A DNA stretch of 64,000 nt from an uncultured Desulfobacter sp. (GCF_963666145.1 NZ_OY762614.1:2528001-2592000); one strand, 5' to 3'; positions 26,870-36,410 are shown, counted from the first letter of the stretch. The notes: generated from the sequence alone by a model not told the origin. Made by a program: numbers and translations.

Positions 26870-29562
26870 ACCAGCCGGTCGATGGTCTGGGTAAGATACT
26901 CAAGGTACGCCTGAATCTTTTCAATGTCAAAGGTTTTGGACAGCTGGGAAAGCTCTTGTCCAAATATTTTAAACGCATCAATTTTAAACGCTTTTCCGGT
27001 TTCAGTGATTCTCACGGCAAATCGCTGGAGATCGGATATTTTCAACGCCTGGCCGATTGGCGGCATATGGGGGACAATATCCTTGCGCAATCTGTCCAAA
27101 AATTCGCCGGGCAGACGCCCTTTATCCAGTGTATCCAGGCAACTTAACACAACAGAACGTTCCGCGGTATCATCCACCGGACGGAGAAACCGCGTTAAAA
27201 CGGCCATCAGACTATCGATGGCGATGGGCTTGACAATGGCACAGGCAAATCCCCGGGCCTCAAGTTCATGGTCGGACCACAAGGTCATGCCCGCGGTCAT
27301 CAGGCATATGGGAATATGGACAACCTCGGGGTCGGCTTTCAAACGGGCTGCGGTCTCCACACCAGTAATTTCAGGCATTTTCAAATCAATGAAGATCAAG
27401 TCAGGTTTCTGTGCCTTGGCATGCTCAATGGCCTGGAAACCGTCCGCCGCCTCAATGACGTCCAGATTAATCTTTTCCAAAATTTCCCGGAGCATAAACC
27501 GGATCTCCCGCTGATCATCAACAACAAGGATCCGATCTTTGCCGAACTGCATGCGGGTCCATGCGCATTTGTCAGCTTCCACCGGAGAGCAACTGTGCGT
27601 GTGATATCGTTTAACACCCGGCAGGAATATGGTAAATGTGCTGCCCTGCTCCGGTTTGCTGGATACGGAAAGCGTGCCGCCCATAAGTTCGGTCAGCTGT
27701 TTGCATATGGCAAGCCCCAGCCCGGTGCCGCCAAATTTCCGGCTTATTCCAGCCGAGGCCTGTTCAAAGGCATCAAAGATTTTAGCTTGATGGTTCTCGC
27801 AAATACCGATGCCCGTGTCTGCCACCTGGATAATAAGATCTGCGGAAGTTCCCCCGGTTTTACGGCTGGTGCGGATTTGTGCCTTCAGGGAAATCGTGCC
27901 GAATTCCGTGAACTTCAGGGCATTGCCCACCAGATTGATAATGACCTGGCGCAAACGCATTTCATCCAGTGCCAGGGCGCTTGTGTCATGTTCGGGCAGT
28001 TCAATGAAAAAATCCAGATTTTTTGTGTTCAATTTTATTTTGAACAGCCGGTATATTTCATTAAACAACGTCTCTAAAAGAACGGGTTTCAAGTTGATTT
28101 CCAGCTTTCCAGCCTCCAGCCGGGACAGGCTAAGTATGTCGTTTATCAGGTCGGAAAGGTTTGTCCCTGCTGTATTGATGGCTGAAAGGTAACCGGCCTG
28201 CTGGGGTTCAGTAATCATTGTTTTCAACAATTCGCTGAACCCTATAATTGCATTCAACGGTGTCCGGATTTCATGGCTCACATTGGCCAGGAATTCGCTT
28301 TTTACCCGGCTTGCCTGCTCGAGTTCCGCTTCTTTTTGTCTGCGGATCTGGATTTCGTTATTCAGGGCTTCGTTGGCTGCCTGAAGGTCTCTGGTTCGTT
28401 CTTGTACCCGGTTCTCCAACTCCTGGTGATACAGATTGAGCGCCTGTTCCGCCTGCTTGCGCTTGGTAATGTCCCTGGCGTTAATCACCATTCCCTTGAT
28501 GGTGGGATGCTCCATGAGATTTTTGGACATACATTCAAGGATACACCAGTAATCGGCCTCGTGCCTGAATCGTATGGCGGTTGGATATGTCTGGATCAAA
28601 TCCGCCACCCTGAGGCTAAATCTTTCGGAGAGTTCCTCTTCTTCCTGAGGGTGTATAAAATCCCTAACGCTTCTGCCCAGAAGAGCTTCGGGCTGGTATC
28701 CAAGAATCCGGAATGTGGAGGGACTGACGTAACGAAAGACCCCTTCCCGATCAAGAATCCAGATCATATCGTTGGCATTTTCAATTAACGCCCTGAAGTG
28801 CTCTTTATTTTGTTTTAATGCATAAAGGCTGTCCTGAAGCCTGAACGCCATTCGGTTGAATTCTTTTGCCAGGAGGCCGAATTCATCGTCGGACTGAATA
28901 TTGATCCGGGTATCCAGATTGCCTTTGCCAAAGGCCTGGGTCCCTACAAGCAGTTCCTTGAGCGGGCGGGTCAGGCGCGCAGTAAAAAACATCAGAACCA
29001 AAGAGATAACAACGGCGATGGCAAGAAACAAGCCATACAGATAGGGCTGCATCCGGTTGATAGCACCGTACACCTCCTCCGTAGGATCTGCCGCCAGAAC
29101 GTACCATTCCCAAGGAGAAAAATAACCAAATCGTACAAGAAGGCGTTCCCCTGAAAGTTCTATGATTCGTCGCCCCCCTTGAACTGTTAGAGAGGAGAAC
29201 CATTTTTCCCGGCCCAGGTCCGTATCATTCAGATATTTATTGGGATGAAAGATAATCGCCCCGCTGCGGTCCACGATGAAAACATACCCTTTATTTCCGA
29301 TGGTGATATTTTGGATACGGGCTGTTGCATCCTGTTTTGCCTTGTCAATGCTTGCAGGAATACTTTCCAGGCCGTAGTCATGAAGCACTTTTTCCTGCTC
29401 CCGGGCGACATCCATGGCCATATTCAGGCGTGTGGCAAGCCAGGCATCCCCAAGATCAAGAAGGGCTGTCCGGGAAAAATGGTACGTGATCGCAATGGTT
29501 GCCGCCAGAAAAAAACAGATAAGCGGGAGGGTGGGAAGCAGAATTTTGGTGTAGGTTTTCAT
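26866..29562 (-). CDS. Hybrid sensor histidine kinase with Cache, HAMP, PAS and receiver
   Basis: An 898-residue membrane sensor. Order: membrane helix (about 9-28), periplasmic Cache-type domain (about 35-165, with NKGYVFIVDRSGAIIFHP), second helix (about 173-195), HAMP (about 195-250), PAS (about 258-375), coiled coil, then HisKA with the phospho-His in FLANVSHEIRTPLNAI near residue 430. The ATPase domain shows NLVGNALKFTEFG, DTGIGI and GGTGLGLAI. A receiver follows with IFIDLKMPEITG. The C-terminal helical tail lacks a clear Hpt histidine. No partner regulator is adjacent. Confidence 0.9.
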   Translation of the reverse strand: MKTYTKILLPTLPLICFFLAATIAITYHFSRTALLDLGDAWLATRLNMAMDVAREQEKVLHDYGLESIPASIDKAKQDATARIQNITIGNKGYVFIVDRSGAIIFHPNKYLNDTDLGREKWFSSLTVQGGRRIIELSGERLLVRFGYFSPWEWYVLAADPTEEVYGAINRMQPYLYGLFLAIAVVISLVLMFFTARLTRPLKELLVGTQAFGKGNLDTRINIQSDDEFGLLAKEFNRMAFRLQDSLYALKQNKEHFRALIENANDMIWILDREGVFRYVSPSTFRILGYQPEALLGRSVRDFIHPQEEEELSERFSLRVADLIQTYPTAIRFRHEADYWCILECMSKNLMEHPTIKGMVINARDITKRKQAEQALNLYHQELENRVQERTRDLQAANEALNNEIQIRRQKEAELEQASRVKSEFLANVSHEIRTPLNAIIGFSELLKTMITEPQQAGYLSAINTAGTNLSDLINDILSLSRLEAGKLEINLKPVLLETLFNEIYRLFKIKLNTKNLDFFIELPEHDTSALALDEMRLRQVIINLVGNALKFTEFGTISLKAQIRTSRKTGGTSADLIIQVADTGIGICENHQAKIFDAFEQASAGISRKFGGTGLGLAICKQLTELMGGTLSVSSKPEQGSTFTIFLPGVKRYHTHSCSPVEADKCAWTRMQFGKDRILVVDDQREIRFMLREILEKINLDVIEAADGFQAIEHAKAQKPDLIFIDLKMPEITGVETAARLKADPEVVHIPICLMTAGMTLWSDHELEARGFACAIVKPIAIDSLMAVLTRFLRPVDDTAERSVVLSCLDTLDKGRLPGEFLDRLRKDIVPHMPPIGQALKISDLQRFAVRITETGKAFKIDAFKIFGQELSQLSKTFDIEKIQAYLEYLTQTIDRLV

Positions 29563-29925
29563 GTCAAGGCGATTGCCAGCGCCCCCAACCCGATGTGGTT
29601 CATCATAAATTTAAATATGATATATGTCATATTCTTCTTTAGCCCGATTTTTCTTTCATTTGCGAATAAATCACTATACACAAAAGCGAAGGGAAAATAC
29701 ATTTTTCAATATTAAATGACCGCTTGGCAAAATCACGAATACCGTTCACGGGCACATGACCGTCAAGCCCCATGGGATTTTCGATTGAATGTCCGGAATC
29801 CGAAAAAAAATTTGTATTGATCATTAACCGCCACCGCCATAAATTGTTCTGCCGATTTTTTTTAAACGGATGTATCATTCTTTTCAAATATTGTGAAAGT
29901 TACGGCAATTTGTTAAAAAACGACT
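29563..29925. other. Divergent intergenic region, nothing recognised
   Basis: About 360 AT-rich bases between diverging genes. Promoters are expected for both, but no clear hairpin, repeat or RNA was found. The small open frames here have no supporting ribosome site or family resemblance. Confidence 0.4.
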
Positions 29926-31677
29926 ATGATTTTACCGCTTAAAGATATTATTGATCTCGACTTTCTCCTGGGGCTGGATGAGGGCCGGGAAACTGTCGAT
30001 ACCAACGCCATAGCTGCCCGGGACAGGGATATTTTCCGCCGGATTAAAGATGGCGACCGCCTGGATGATGCCGGGCTGATTGCAGGATGGCTGGAACACC
30101 GGCGTCTGCTGTTTTCCCAGGAGACCGGCAAGGGAGGTCCCGGGGCCAAACTACCCGGAGCGCTGTTTGATTCTTTCTACCTCTGGATCACCAAGTGGAT
30201 ATTTGCCTGCGGGCTGGCCGCCGGAGGGTTATGCGCCTATTCATTTCTGGCCTACCATGGCAGCCGGCCTGTGAATGTGACCCTGTTCGTGGCTGTGTTT
30301 ATTCTTATGCCGGCCCTGCTTTGCCTGGCGGCGGCATTGGTGGGATTCCACCAGTTCCGGGCCGGGGCTTCCGGGTCGGGATGGACCGGCGCGCTGCACC
30401 GGATGTCCATGCGGCTTTTCATTGATAGATTCATGGGACGGATGCAGAAATGGGCCGCGCCCGTTCAAACGCATTTTCCTCAATTTTCCAAAGATGCCAA
30501 TGACCTGCTGCACCTGGATACCCGCTCTTTTCGAAGTATTTTGTTCTGGCCGGTGTTTATTTCGCTCTCTTTAGGGGCACTGGGATTTTCCACCGGAGCG
30601 CTTGGCGGCACGTTTTTCAGAATTATGGTTACGGACCTGGCCTTTGGCTGGCAGTCCACGCTTTTGACATCCGGAGAGAGCGTGCATCGCCTGGTTACCT
30701 GGATTGCATTGCCCTGGTCCTGGGCCATGCCGGATATTTTTGTGCCGACCCTTGAACAGGTTGAAGGCAGCCGGATTATTCTCAAGGAGGGTATTGTTGG
30801 ACTGGCCAGCGAACATCTGGCGGCGTGGTGGCCGTTTTTATGCATGGGAATGCTGGTGTATGGGCTTATTCCGCGCATGGTGTTAGTGGGATTGGGCCGC
30901 ACGGCCAGAACGATTGCCCTTGCCCGATTTGACCTCTCCCGCCCCGGGTACCAGCGGCTGCTCATGCGGATGCGCTCCCCCCGCATGGGTATGGATATTA
31001 AAGAGACCGGGGGCTCCCGGGCACAATTCAGAGCGCCTTTACCCAGACCGGAACCCGAGCCCGAACCTGTGAAGGAAAAAGTGGAAAAACCGGTTGTTAT
31101 GCCGAAGCCCGATACGATTGTAAAGCCATCAGTGCCTGAACCGAAGCCAAAGCCCGCGCCTGAGCCACAACCAAAAGTAGAACCAAGGCCAAAACCGGAA
31201 CCTGTGCCGGAGCCGGAACCCCGCCCCCCGGTTGTATCTGATATCCCCGAGGTAAAAGAAAAAACACCGGGGGCACTTGTGCTTGGATCGGCCAGGGGCC
31301 TTGAGGAAAATGACGTGGAACAGATCCGGACCGGCCTGGAACAGCAGTTTGGTCTCCATGTCGCCACAACCCTGGGCATCCATTTTGATTTTGATGAAGA
31401 CCGGGACCAGATCGCAGCCGGTGTCAAGGATTTGGGCAAGGTGCCTTTGATCATACTCCAGGAGGTCTGGCAACCGCCCATCCGGGGCCTGCTCTACTAT
31501 TTTGTTCAACTCCGTGAAGCTTTTTCTGACTTCCCCATATGGATTGTCATGATCCAGACAATGGAGCAGGCAGAAAAAGATGTGGCGTCTTCTGATGTGA
31601 ATTTTCAGGTATGGAAGAGTGCCGTAAATCAGCTCAACGATCCCATGATCGTCATCGAAAGGTGGGTGGCCGCATGA
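29926..31677 (+). CDS. DUF2868-type membrane protein with Pro-rich linker
   Basis: A 583-residue inner-membrane protein resembling DUF2868 proteins. It has an N-terminal cytosolic stretch, membrane helices around residues 85-145 and 200-330, then a Pro/Glu/Lys-rich linker (about 365-430, repeated PEPKPKP/PEPEP units) and a C-terminal globular domain (about 445-583). Function is unknown. It overlaps the next gene by ATGA, and the fixed DUF2868-DUF3482 GTPase pairing implies they act together at the membrane. The ribosome site is weak. Confidence 0.7.
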   Translation: MILPLKDIIDLDFLLGLDEGRETVDTNAIAARDRDIFRRIKDGDRLDDAGLIAGWLEHRRLLFSQETGKGGPGAKLPGALFDSFYLWITKWIFACGLAAGGLCAYSFLAYHGSRPVNVTLFVAVFILMPALLCLAAALVGFHQFRAGASGSGWTGALHRMSMRLFIDRFMGRMQKWAAPVQTHFPQFSKDANDLLHLDTRSFRSILFWPVFISLSLGALGFSTGALGGTFFRIMVTDLAFGWQSTLLTSGESVHRLVTWIALPWSWAMPDIFVPTLEQVEGSRIILKEGIVGLASEHLAAWWPFLCMGMLVYGLIPRMVLVGLGRTARTIALARFDLSRPGYQRLLMRMRSPRMGMDIKETGGSRAQFRAPLPRPEPEPEPVKEKVEKPVVMPKPDTIVKPSVPEPKPKPAPEPQPKVEPRPKPEPVPEPEPRPPVVSDIPEVKEKTPGALVLGSARGLEENDVEQIRTGLEQQFGLHVATTLGIHFDFDEDRDQIAAGVKDLGKVPLIILQEVWQPPIRGLLYYFVQLREAFSDFPIWIVMIQTMEQAEKDVASSDVNFQVWKSAVNQLNDPMIVIERWVAA

Positions 31678-33077
31678 TGAAATTACCTGAATTTGCCGTT
31701 CTGGGACACCCCAACGAGGGAAAGTCCTCGGTGGTGTCCACCCTGACCGAAGACGACCGTATCCAGGTCAGTCCGGTGCCTGGTGAGACAAGGGTTTCCA
31801 AATCATATTCAGTGACGTTGGATGACAAAGAGATTATCCGGTTTGTGGATACGCCGGGATTCCAGGTGCCCCGTCAGACCCTATCCTGGTTCAAAAAAAA
31901 TCCGGGAGCGGACATGGTGGAACGGTTCATTTCCGACCATGAAAAAGACCCGTTTTTTGCCGACGAATGTGAACTGTTAACACCGGTGGCCAATGGGGCC
32001 GGCATTATTTATGTGGTGGACGGTTCCCGGCCCATCCGGGAAGATGATCTGGCTGAAATGGAGATCCTGCGGCTCACAGGCCGGCCCAGGATGGCGATTA
32101 TCAATTCAAAATCCGAGACCCGGGACAATACGTCCGTATGGAAAGACGAGTTCCGCAAATTTTTTAACGTGGTCCGGGTCTTTAATTCCAACCAGGCCGA
32201 TTTTTATGAGCGCATCCGGCTTCTGGAGAGCCTTAAAGCCATTGACCAAGATATCGAACCGTTGATGGAAAATGTGATCCAGGCCTTTAACATGGAGTGG
32301 GAAAAGCGCAACCGCATGGCCTGCGCCTATATTGTCCACGCCCTGGAACAAAGTTTGACCTTTTCCTTGTCCCGCAGGCTGAAGGCCGACATGGATCCCG
32401 TGACGCTCAAGGAAGACCTGACCAGGGAATACCAGGAAAAAATCCGGAATATTGAAAACAAAATGTTTGGCCATATCCGATCATTGTTCCGCCACCATCT
32501 CTATGATTATCCATTGCCGGCCTGTTCCATTCTCAGGCATGACCTGTTTTCCGAGCAGACCTGGGAGATGCTGGGGCTGACCCGGGCCCAGGCCGCCACG
32601 GCCGGGGCACTGCTGGGCGGGACCCTTGGCGTGGTACTGGATACGGCGGCAGCCGGTCTGACCTTCGGCATTTTCACGGCCATCGGTTCGGCTTTAGGCG
32701 CAGGCTCCGCCTTTATGGGTATCCGGCGCCTGGCCGGGGCAGCCAAGGGCCTGGGCGGAGACCGGGTCCAGGTGGGCCCCAATGAAAACATTCAGTTTTT
32801 ATATATTCTTCTGGACCGGGCGTTGCTCTACTACACCCATATGAGCCGGCGCGCCCATGGCCGGCGTGATGTCCCGGAAACGGATTCCCAGGCGTCCAAG
32901 GGAGAAAAGGCGGGGATATCCACACGCTTGACAACAAAACAGCACCGGGTCTGCATGGAATTTTTTAAAGCCTGCAGAAAAAAAAGCCCGACATCCGGCA
33001 AAAAACACGCACAGTCTTTTGATCAGTTGGTGGCATCTTTGCTGGAAGATATCCTTCAAAGGCGGATCAACCCCTAA
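31674..33077 (+). CDS. DUF3482-type GTPase
   Basis: A 467-residue Era-like small-GTPase fusion. Start ATG 31674 overlaps the previous stop (ATGA). Nucleotide motifs: G1 GHPNEGKSS (about 9-17), G3 DTPGF, and a G4-like NSKSE in place of NKxD. The C-terminal DUF3482 region has helices rich in Gly/Ala (AGALLGGTLGVVLDTAAAG) that may insert in or contact membrane. It is coupled to the DUF2868 protein. A bacterial-dynamin-like or Era-like membrane role is possible but unproven. Confidence 0.8.
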   Translation: MMKLPEFAVLGHPNEGKSSVVSTLTEDDRIQVSPVPGETRVSKSYSVTLDDKEIIRFVDTPGFQVPRQTLSWFKKNPGADMVERFISDHEKDPFFADECELLTPVANGAGIIYVVDGSRPIREDDLAEMEILRLTGRPRMAIINSKSETRDNTSVWKDEFRKFFNVVRVFNSNQADFYERIRLLESLKAIDQDIEPLMENVIQAFNMEWEKRNRMACAYIVHALEQSLTFSLSRRLKADMDPVTLKEDLTREYQEKIRNIENKMFGHIRSLFRHHLYDYPLPACSILRHDLFSEQTWEMLGLTRAQAATAGALLGGTLGVVLDTAAAGLTFGIFTAIGSALGAGSAFMGIRRLAGAAKGLGGDRVQVGPNENIQFLYILLDRALLYYTHMSRRAHGRRDVPETDSQASKGEKAGISTRLTTKQHRVCMEFFKACRKKSPTSGKKHAQSFDQLVASLLEDILQRRINP

Positions 33078-33139
33078 AAATACCGGAATGAATCAGGGGA
33101 AAAGAGGGGCCTCAGTATTGGCAATAGGCGTTAAAATCC

Positions 33140-33168
33140 TTGAATTTCCAGGTCCGTCCTGGTATAAA
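33140..33168 (+). promoter_or_regulatory. Original promoter of tRNA-Thr, now at attL
   Basis: TTGAAT and TATAAA with a 17-base spacer, 14 bases before the tRNA 5' end. It is a near-consensus sigma-70 type promoter that now drives only the truncated tRNA piece. Confidence 0.6.
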
Positions 33169-33182
33169 CCATGCTCAACGGT

Positions 33183-33221
33183 GCCGGCGTAACTCAGTTG
33201 GTAGAGTATCTCACTCGTAAT
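33183..33221 (+). repeat. attL: 39-bp 5' fragment of tRNA-Thr
   Basis: Exactly matches the first 39 bases of the intact tRNA-Thr(CGT) at 52708, from the 5' end through the anticodon loop, then diverges. It marks the left junction of the integrated island; the integrase gene lies just inside. Confidence 0.9.
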
Positions 33222-33262
33222 AAGGATTGAGTGATAATAAAATCAGAGAGTTACAATAAAAT

Positions 33263-33281
33263 TTCCCGCATTTTTCCCGCA
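33263..33281. repeat. Integrase arm-type repeat, left
   Basis: TTCCCGCATTTTTCCCGCA, identical to 52581-52599 at the other end and in the same orientation. In the circular form the two copies would flank the attP core, the arrangement of lambda-type arm sites. It touches the stop codon of the integrase gene. Confidence 0.7.
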
Positions 33282-34256
33282 TCATTCAAAAGAAACACTT
33301 TTCATTCTACTCATTTGCTTTTCGATATTTTCTTGCAAAACGTCGGCATAAAGTTGTGTTGTTCGAATGTCTGTGTGACCCAAAATTTTCTGGACCATTT
33401 CCAGATCAATACCGTTTGCAAGCATGGTGGTGGCTGCAGTATGGCGAAGGTCATGGAACCGAGCGGTCACACCCAGCGGCTTGACAATTTTATCTCTGAA
33501 ATAATTTGATAGAGTTGAAACGTGAGAAAATTTGAAAATCTTGCCAATGTCTTTGCGATCCGGCAAAGCCTGTGGAAGAAGATAAAAAGCCCTCTCTTTA
33601 TTGCCTTTACCTACCACAGTTAATGTGTCACCATTTATGTGCTCATACCTGGCCCGAACAATTTCAGAGCGCCGACAGCCGGTAAACAGAGCAAAATTGA
33701 TTACTCGGTACATTTCCATGTCTTTGGCTTTGGCCTGGCCCAATATCCGTTTGATATCATCCTGTGAGATTGGCCGAGGCAATGACCGGCCCATCTTATA
33801 TTTTTTGATCGGCGGCACGCGGTCAAGATAGCCTTCTGCTTTTGCCCATTCAAGACCGGCTTTGATTCTGGCAAGGTAAGTATTCACGGACACTTTTTTC
33901 ATCCGGCCTAAAGAATGAGCCTTGAATTCTTTTATGGTGTCTTTCGTGATCAATCTTATAGGGATGTCACCAGCCACATCTTTAAGAGCTGTTATGGCAA
34001 GGACGTCATTTTTTAGGGTGCTTTCTGATAATTCGGATCTGTCCGGGTCAGATGTATAAACATCTGAAAATTCAGACAAGGATAAGCGTTCTTTCCTGTC
34101 CAGCAAGAGCAGGCGTCCGCGCAGGTGTTCGGCTTCCATTTCCTTAAAAATGGCATTTGCCTTTTTCGAATCTTTTGTCCGTAATGCCTTTGACCGGTTC
34201 CTGGCATACTCAACATGAAACCAACCATTTCTTTGAAACAGTCTCATCTCAAACAT
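33282..34256 (-). CDS. int: Tyrosine integrase
   Basis: A 324-residue phage-type tyrosine recombinase that should integrate and excise the island at tRNA-Thr(CGT). An N-terminal arm-binding region precedes a SAM-like core-binding domain (about 75-160). The catalytic domain shows Arg in TGCRRSEI, Lys in VVGKGNKER, HxxR in HDLRHTAAT, then GHTDIRTTQLYADV with the nucleophilic Tyr. The gene points toward attL 60 bases away. Its ATG follows directly on the stop of the excisionase gene, so the two are translated together. Confidence 0.95.
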   Translation of the reverse strand: MFEMRLFQRNGWFHVEYARNRSKALRTKDSKKANAIFKEMEAEHLRGRLLLLDRKERLSLSEFSDVYTSDPDRSELSESTLKNDVLAITALKDVAGDIPIRLITKDTIKEFKAHSLGRMKKVSVNTYLARIKAGLEWAKAEGYLDRVPPIKKYKMGRSLPRPISQDDIKRILGQAKAKDMEMYRVINFALFTGCRRSEIVRARYEHINGDTLTVVGKGNKERAFYLLPQALPDRKDIGKIFKFSHVSTLSNYFRDKIVKPLGVTARFHDLRHTAATTMLANGIDLEMVQKILGHTDIRTTQLYADVLQENIEKQMSRMKSVSFE

Positions 34257-34547
34257 TTACGCTTTTCTCCTAATCTGGTCAAGTATGCTCCGAGCCTCTA
34301 CATTTATTTCATCCCATGGTTGATGCCAAAATTCATCAATGCTCTCACGGTCAAAAGACCACCCTGCCCTCTTTTCCCGCTTTATTTTTCTGCCTTTGAT
34401 TTTCCCGGCTTCAGCCATTTTTATAAGTTGCTTTTGACCGATACCTGAATAGATAGCCGCCTGCTTAAGACTCATATAACGAACTGATACAGCATTAATT
34501 TTCTCGGCTATCTTAGCAGCTAATATATCAAGTTCAGGTTCAGTCAT
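34257..34547 (-). CDS. Excisionase-like winged-HTH protein
   Basis: A 96-residue basic DNA-binding protein. The MerR-like helix-turn-helix MSLKQAAIYSGIGQKQLIKM (about 25-44), followed by a GKIKGRKI wing and WSFDRESIDEF, is the common HTH_17 excisionase pattern, in which the final part reads like a recognition strand. It lies just upstream of and abuts the integrase gene. The likely role is to bias integrase toward excision or to regulate it. There is no direct sequence proof of the recombination role. Confidence 0.7.
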   Translation of the reverse strand: MTEPELDILAAKIAEKINAVSVRYMSLKQAAIYSGIGQKQLIKMAEAGKIKGRKIKREKRAGWSFDRESIDEFWHQPWDEINVEARSILDQIRRKA

Positions 34548-34572
34548 TTTATCAATGAAATTGTTCTATTAA

Positions 34573-34755
34573 TTATTTTCTCTTTTTTGACAAATGGCCT
34601 TTTGCATAATCCAAATAGCAACAATGCAAATAGGTGTTGAAATCAATTTTGCCTGTCATGTATTCATGCTCAAGTTTCGTTATGCTGGTTTTGCCGTTTT
34701 TCTTTACCAGCAGGTAAAGGTGGTTTTTCAATTCTTGAGGGTTCATTTTATTCAT
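34573..34755 (-). CDS. Small basic hypothetical protein
   Basis: 60 residues, rich in Lys (ELKNHLYLLVKKNGKTSITKLE, ending GHLSKKRK), with no membrane helix. It falls in the tight minus-strand gene run between the TraX-like and excisionase genes. No family was recognised. Position and charge fit a small phage regulator or DNA-binding factor, but this is only context. Confidence 0.5.
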   Translation of the reverse strand: MNKMNPQELKNHLYLLVKKNGKTSITKLEHEYMTGKIDFNTYLHCCYLDYAKGHLSKKRK

Positions 34756-34761
34756 TCGTTA

Positions 34762-35382
34762 TCAAGTTGTTGCCGGGCATCTGATTGAATTGATCAGGAT
34801 GATTATTAAAAAATGCCCAGGGTAGGCCACATAATAAAAGTATTTTTGGATCATTCTTGGCAAAGGTATGGTGGCCCTGGAGTACATGAGGAACACAGCA
34901 GCCGGGCCGAACAAAACATAGGCGGCTCCGGATAAATAATAGACCAAGAGATAGAAGGCCGTCATAGCGCCCAGGAGATACACCGGTCGATGATGCAAAA
35001 AATGAATGGCAAAGACTATGAAAATATAGATTGATACCACGTTGGACAGGACAAGGAGCAGAGTCAAATAAAACGCCTGATAGCCGTATCGTTCATACAG
35101 GACAAGTATGATCAGGCCAAAAAGCAGGGTATAAAGATCATTGAGTCTATGCAGGTCCGGGAACAAAATATTAAACAGGGGCTGGGTAACACCGGCGCAA
35201 GTCACCAGGCAGATGATATAAAGCTGGAGATCCTTGGTGTATTTAAGGCCCTGGGTAATGAAAAAGGCAAACAAAGGGAAAGACAACGCGCCCAGGGACC
35301 GCATGATAAATTCATGTTCCGGGAAAAAGAATATGGCCGAATGGTCAATCACCATTGTGATGAATGCAACAAGTTTAATCAT
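34762..35382 (-). CDS. TraX-family membrane protein
   Basis: A 206-residue integral membrane protein of the TraX family, whose F-plasmid founder acetylates the pilin N-terminus. The start is taken at ATG 35382 (MIKLVAFITMVIDHSAIFFF), since further upstream only an in-frame TTG overlapping the preceding gene exists. Family marks are IKLxAxxTMxxDH at the N-terminus, RSLGALSFPLFAFFITQG, and the C-terminal KYFYYVAYPGHFLIIILI. It has about seven or eight helices. Being beside filamentous-phage coat genes, it may modify the coat protein; that is inference. Confidence 0.75.
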   Translation of the reverse strand: MIKLVAFITMVIDHSAIFFFPEHEFIMRSLGALSFPLFAFFITQGLKYTKDLQLYIICLVTCAGVTQPLFNILFPDLHRLNDLYTLLFGLIILVLYERYGYQAFYLTLLLVLSNVVSIYIFIVFAIHFLHHRPVYLLGAMTAFYLLVYYLSGAAYVLFGPAAVFLMYSRATIPLPRMIQKYFYYVAYPGHFLIIILINSIRCPATT

Positions 35383-35395
35383 AATGTTTATATTG

Positions 35396-36250
35396 TTAGA
35401 GAATGACTTTATAAAATTTATTACCAACTATTGTTTCACTATCACCAACCCAAACGGGTTTGATCCAAACGGTTTTACCTACATTATCCCCATATTTTGG
35501 ATGCCTTAAAGTTCGAAAATGACCGGATCTTTCATGGGGAATTGGAGATCTATGAGAACCAGCCGGAGGAGGTTTTATATGCATTATTTCACGAATTTTA
35601 GAAGGCTCTAATATTGTATAGATAGGCCTTTGGTGAGCACGCAACAAACGTTTCTTCTTTGATTTAACATTCAAAGTTGTTTCTTTTAGAATAAAATTTT
35701 TAGGTTTAATTAGGCTAATAACATTATATAAACGTTGGCCAAAAAAAACTTTATGCTCATCCGCTTCATCTTCTGTTAAATCAATTTTAAAAAATCTGAA
35801 CAATTCATGTTCTTTTGAAAATTTATTAACTAACTTACCATTAGTGACGGTACCCAAAAAATGAAAATCACAATGCATATCTTGTGCTTTTAAATCAACT
35901 TTTGAAATCGTTGCTACCTGCAAAATCCCATTTTTAGAATTAATTTGTGTACCAACAAAAACAATAGAAATTCGTTTTCCATGCAATCCGAACTGGTCAT
36001 TTTCAGAATCCATATAAATACCTATACCCCAAGGATCTTCTATGGCGATTTTAGGAAAAGGTAATCTAAAAGAATCATAACCTAATGAATCCCAAGTATT
36101 TCTTCTTTTACAATTTAATGAAGATTTATCATTGAATTTAAATAATTTAATCTCCTGAAAAAGCTTAAAGGGATCATGTAAAACGTTATCGAGATGGCCT
36201 TTTTCAACAATCCTGCATAAAAGATTCCAATACATAAAAACATTATCCAA
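35396..36250 (-). CDS. Hypothetical protein with phage-type C-terminal motif
   Basis: 284 residues, AT-rich and low in GC compared with the phage genes around it. No family is known for the body. The C-terminus has HERSGHFRTLRHPKYG, then VWIKPVWVGD (about 242-275), a pattern that recurs at the ends of unrelated phage proteins (H-x-R-x-GH-x-R-x-L...VW[VI]xPxxVG). No membrane helix is seen. It is probably a later-acquired accessory gene of the phage. Confidence 0.55.
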   Translation of the reverse strand: MDNVFMYWNLLCRIVEKGHLDNVLHDPFKLFQEIKLFKFNDKSSLNCKRRNTWDSLGYDSFRLPFPKIAIEDPWGIGIYMDSENDQFGLHGKRISIVFVGTQINSKNGILQVATISKVDLKAQDMHCDFHFLGTVTNGKLVNKFSKEHELFRFFKIDLTEDEADEHKVFFGQRLYNVISLIKPKNFILKETTLNVKSKKKRLLRAHQRPIYTILEPSKIREIMHIKPPPAGSHRSPIPHERSGHFRTLRHPKYGDNVGKTVWIKPVWVGDSETIVGNKFYKVIL

Positions 36251-36262
36251 TTATTATATTAA

Positions 36263-36409
36263 TCATTTTGATGATCCCAAACTTAAGGTGTATGAAATCA
36301 GTCTGAAGACACAAAAAGAAAAGGCAATTGTCACAATGGGCAATCCGACATAGGTGACGATGTCACTGATAAAAAGGGCAAGGTCAAAGCCTTCGGGTAA
36401 AGTGATCAT
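36263..36409 (-). CDS. 48-residue single-helix membrane protein
   Basis: A short frame in the phage operon: MITLPEGFDLALFISDIVTY followed by VGLPIVTIAFSFCVFRLISY and a short polar tail. It has one membrane helix and an acidic N-side. It starts one base after the stop of the gene before it, which supports translation. Size and layout match the small minor coat proteins (pVII/pIX type) of filamentous phages, but no sequence family was recognised. Confidence 0.55.
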   Translation of the reverse strand: MITLPEGFDLALFISDIVTYVGLPIVTIAFSFCVFRLISYTLSLGSSK

Positions 36410-36410
36410 G

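Noticed and set aside
29639..29887. 82-codon frame upstream of the kinase
   Set aside because: Low complexity, no start signal, and it lies in a divergent promoter gap.
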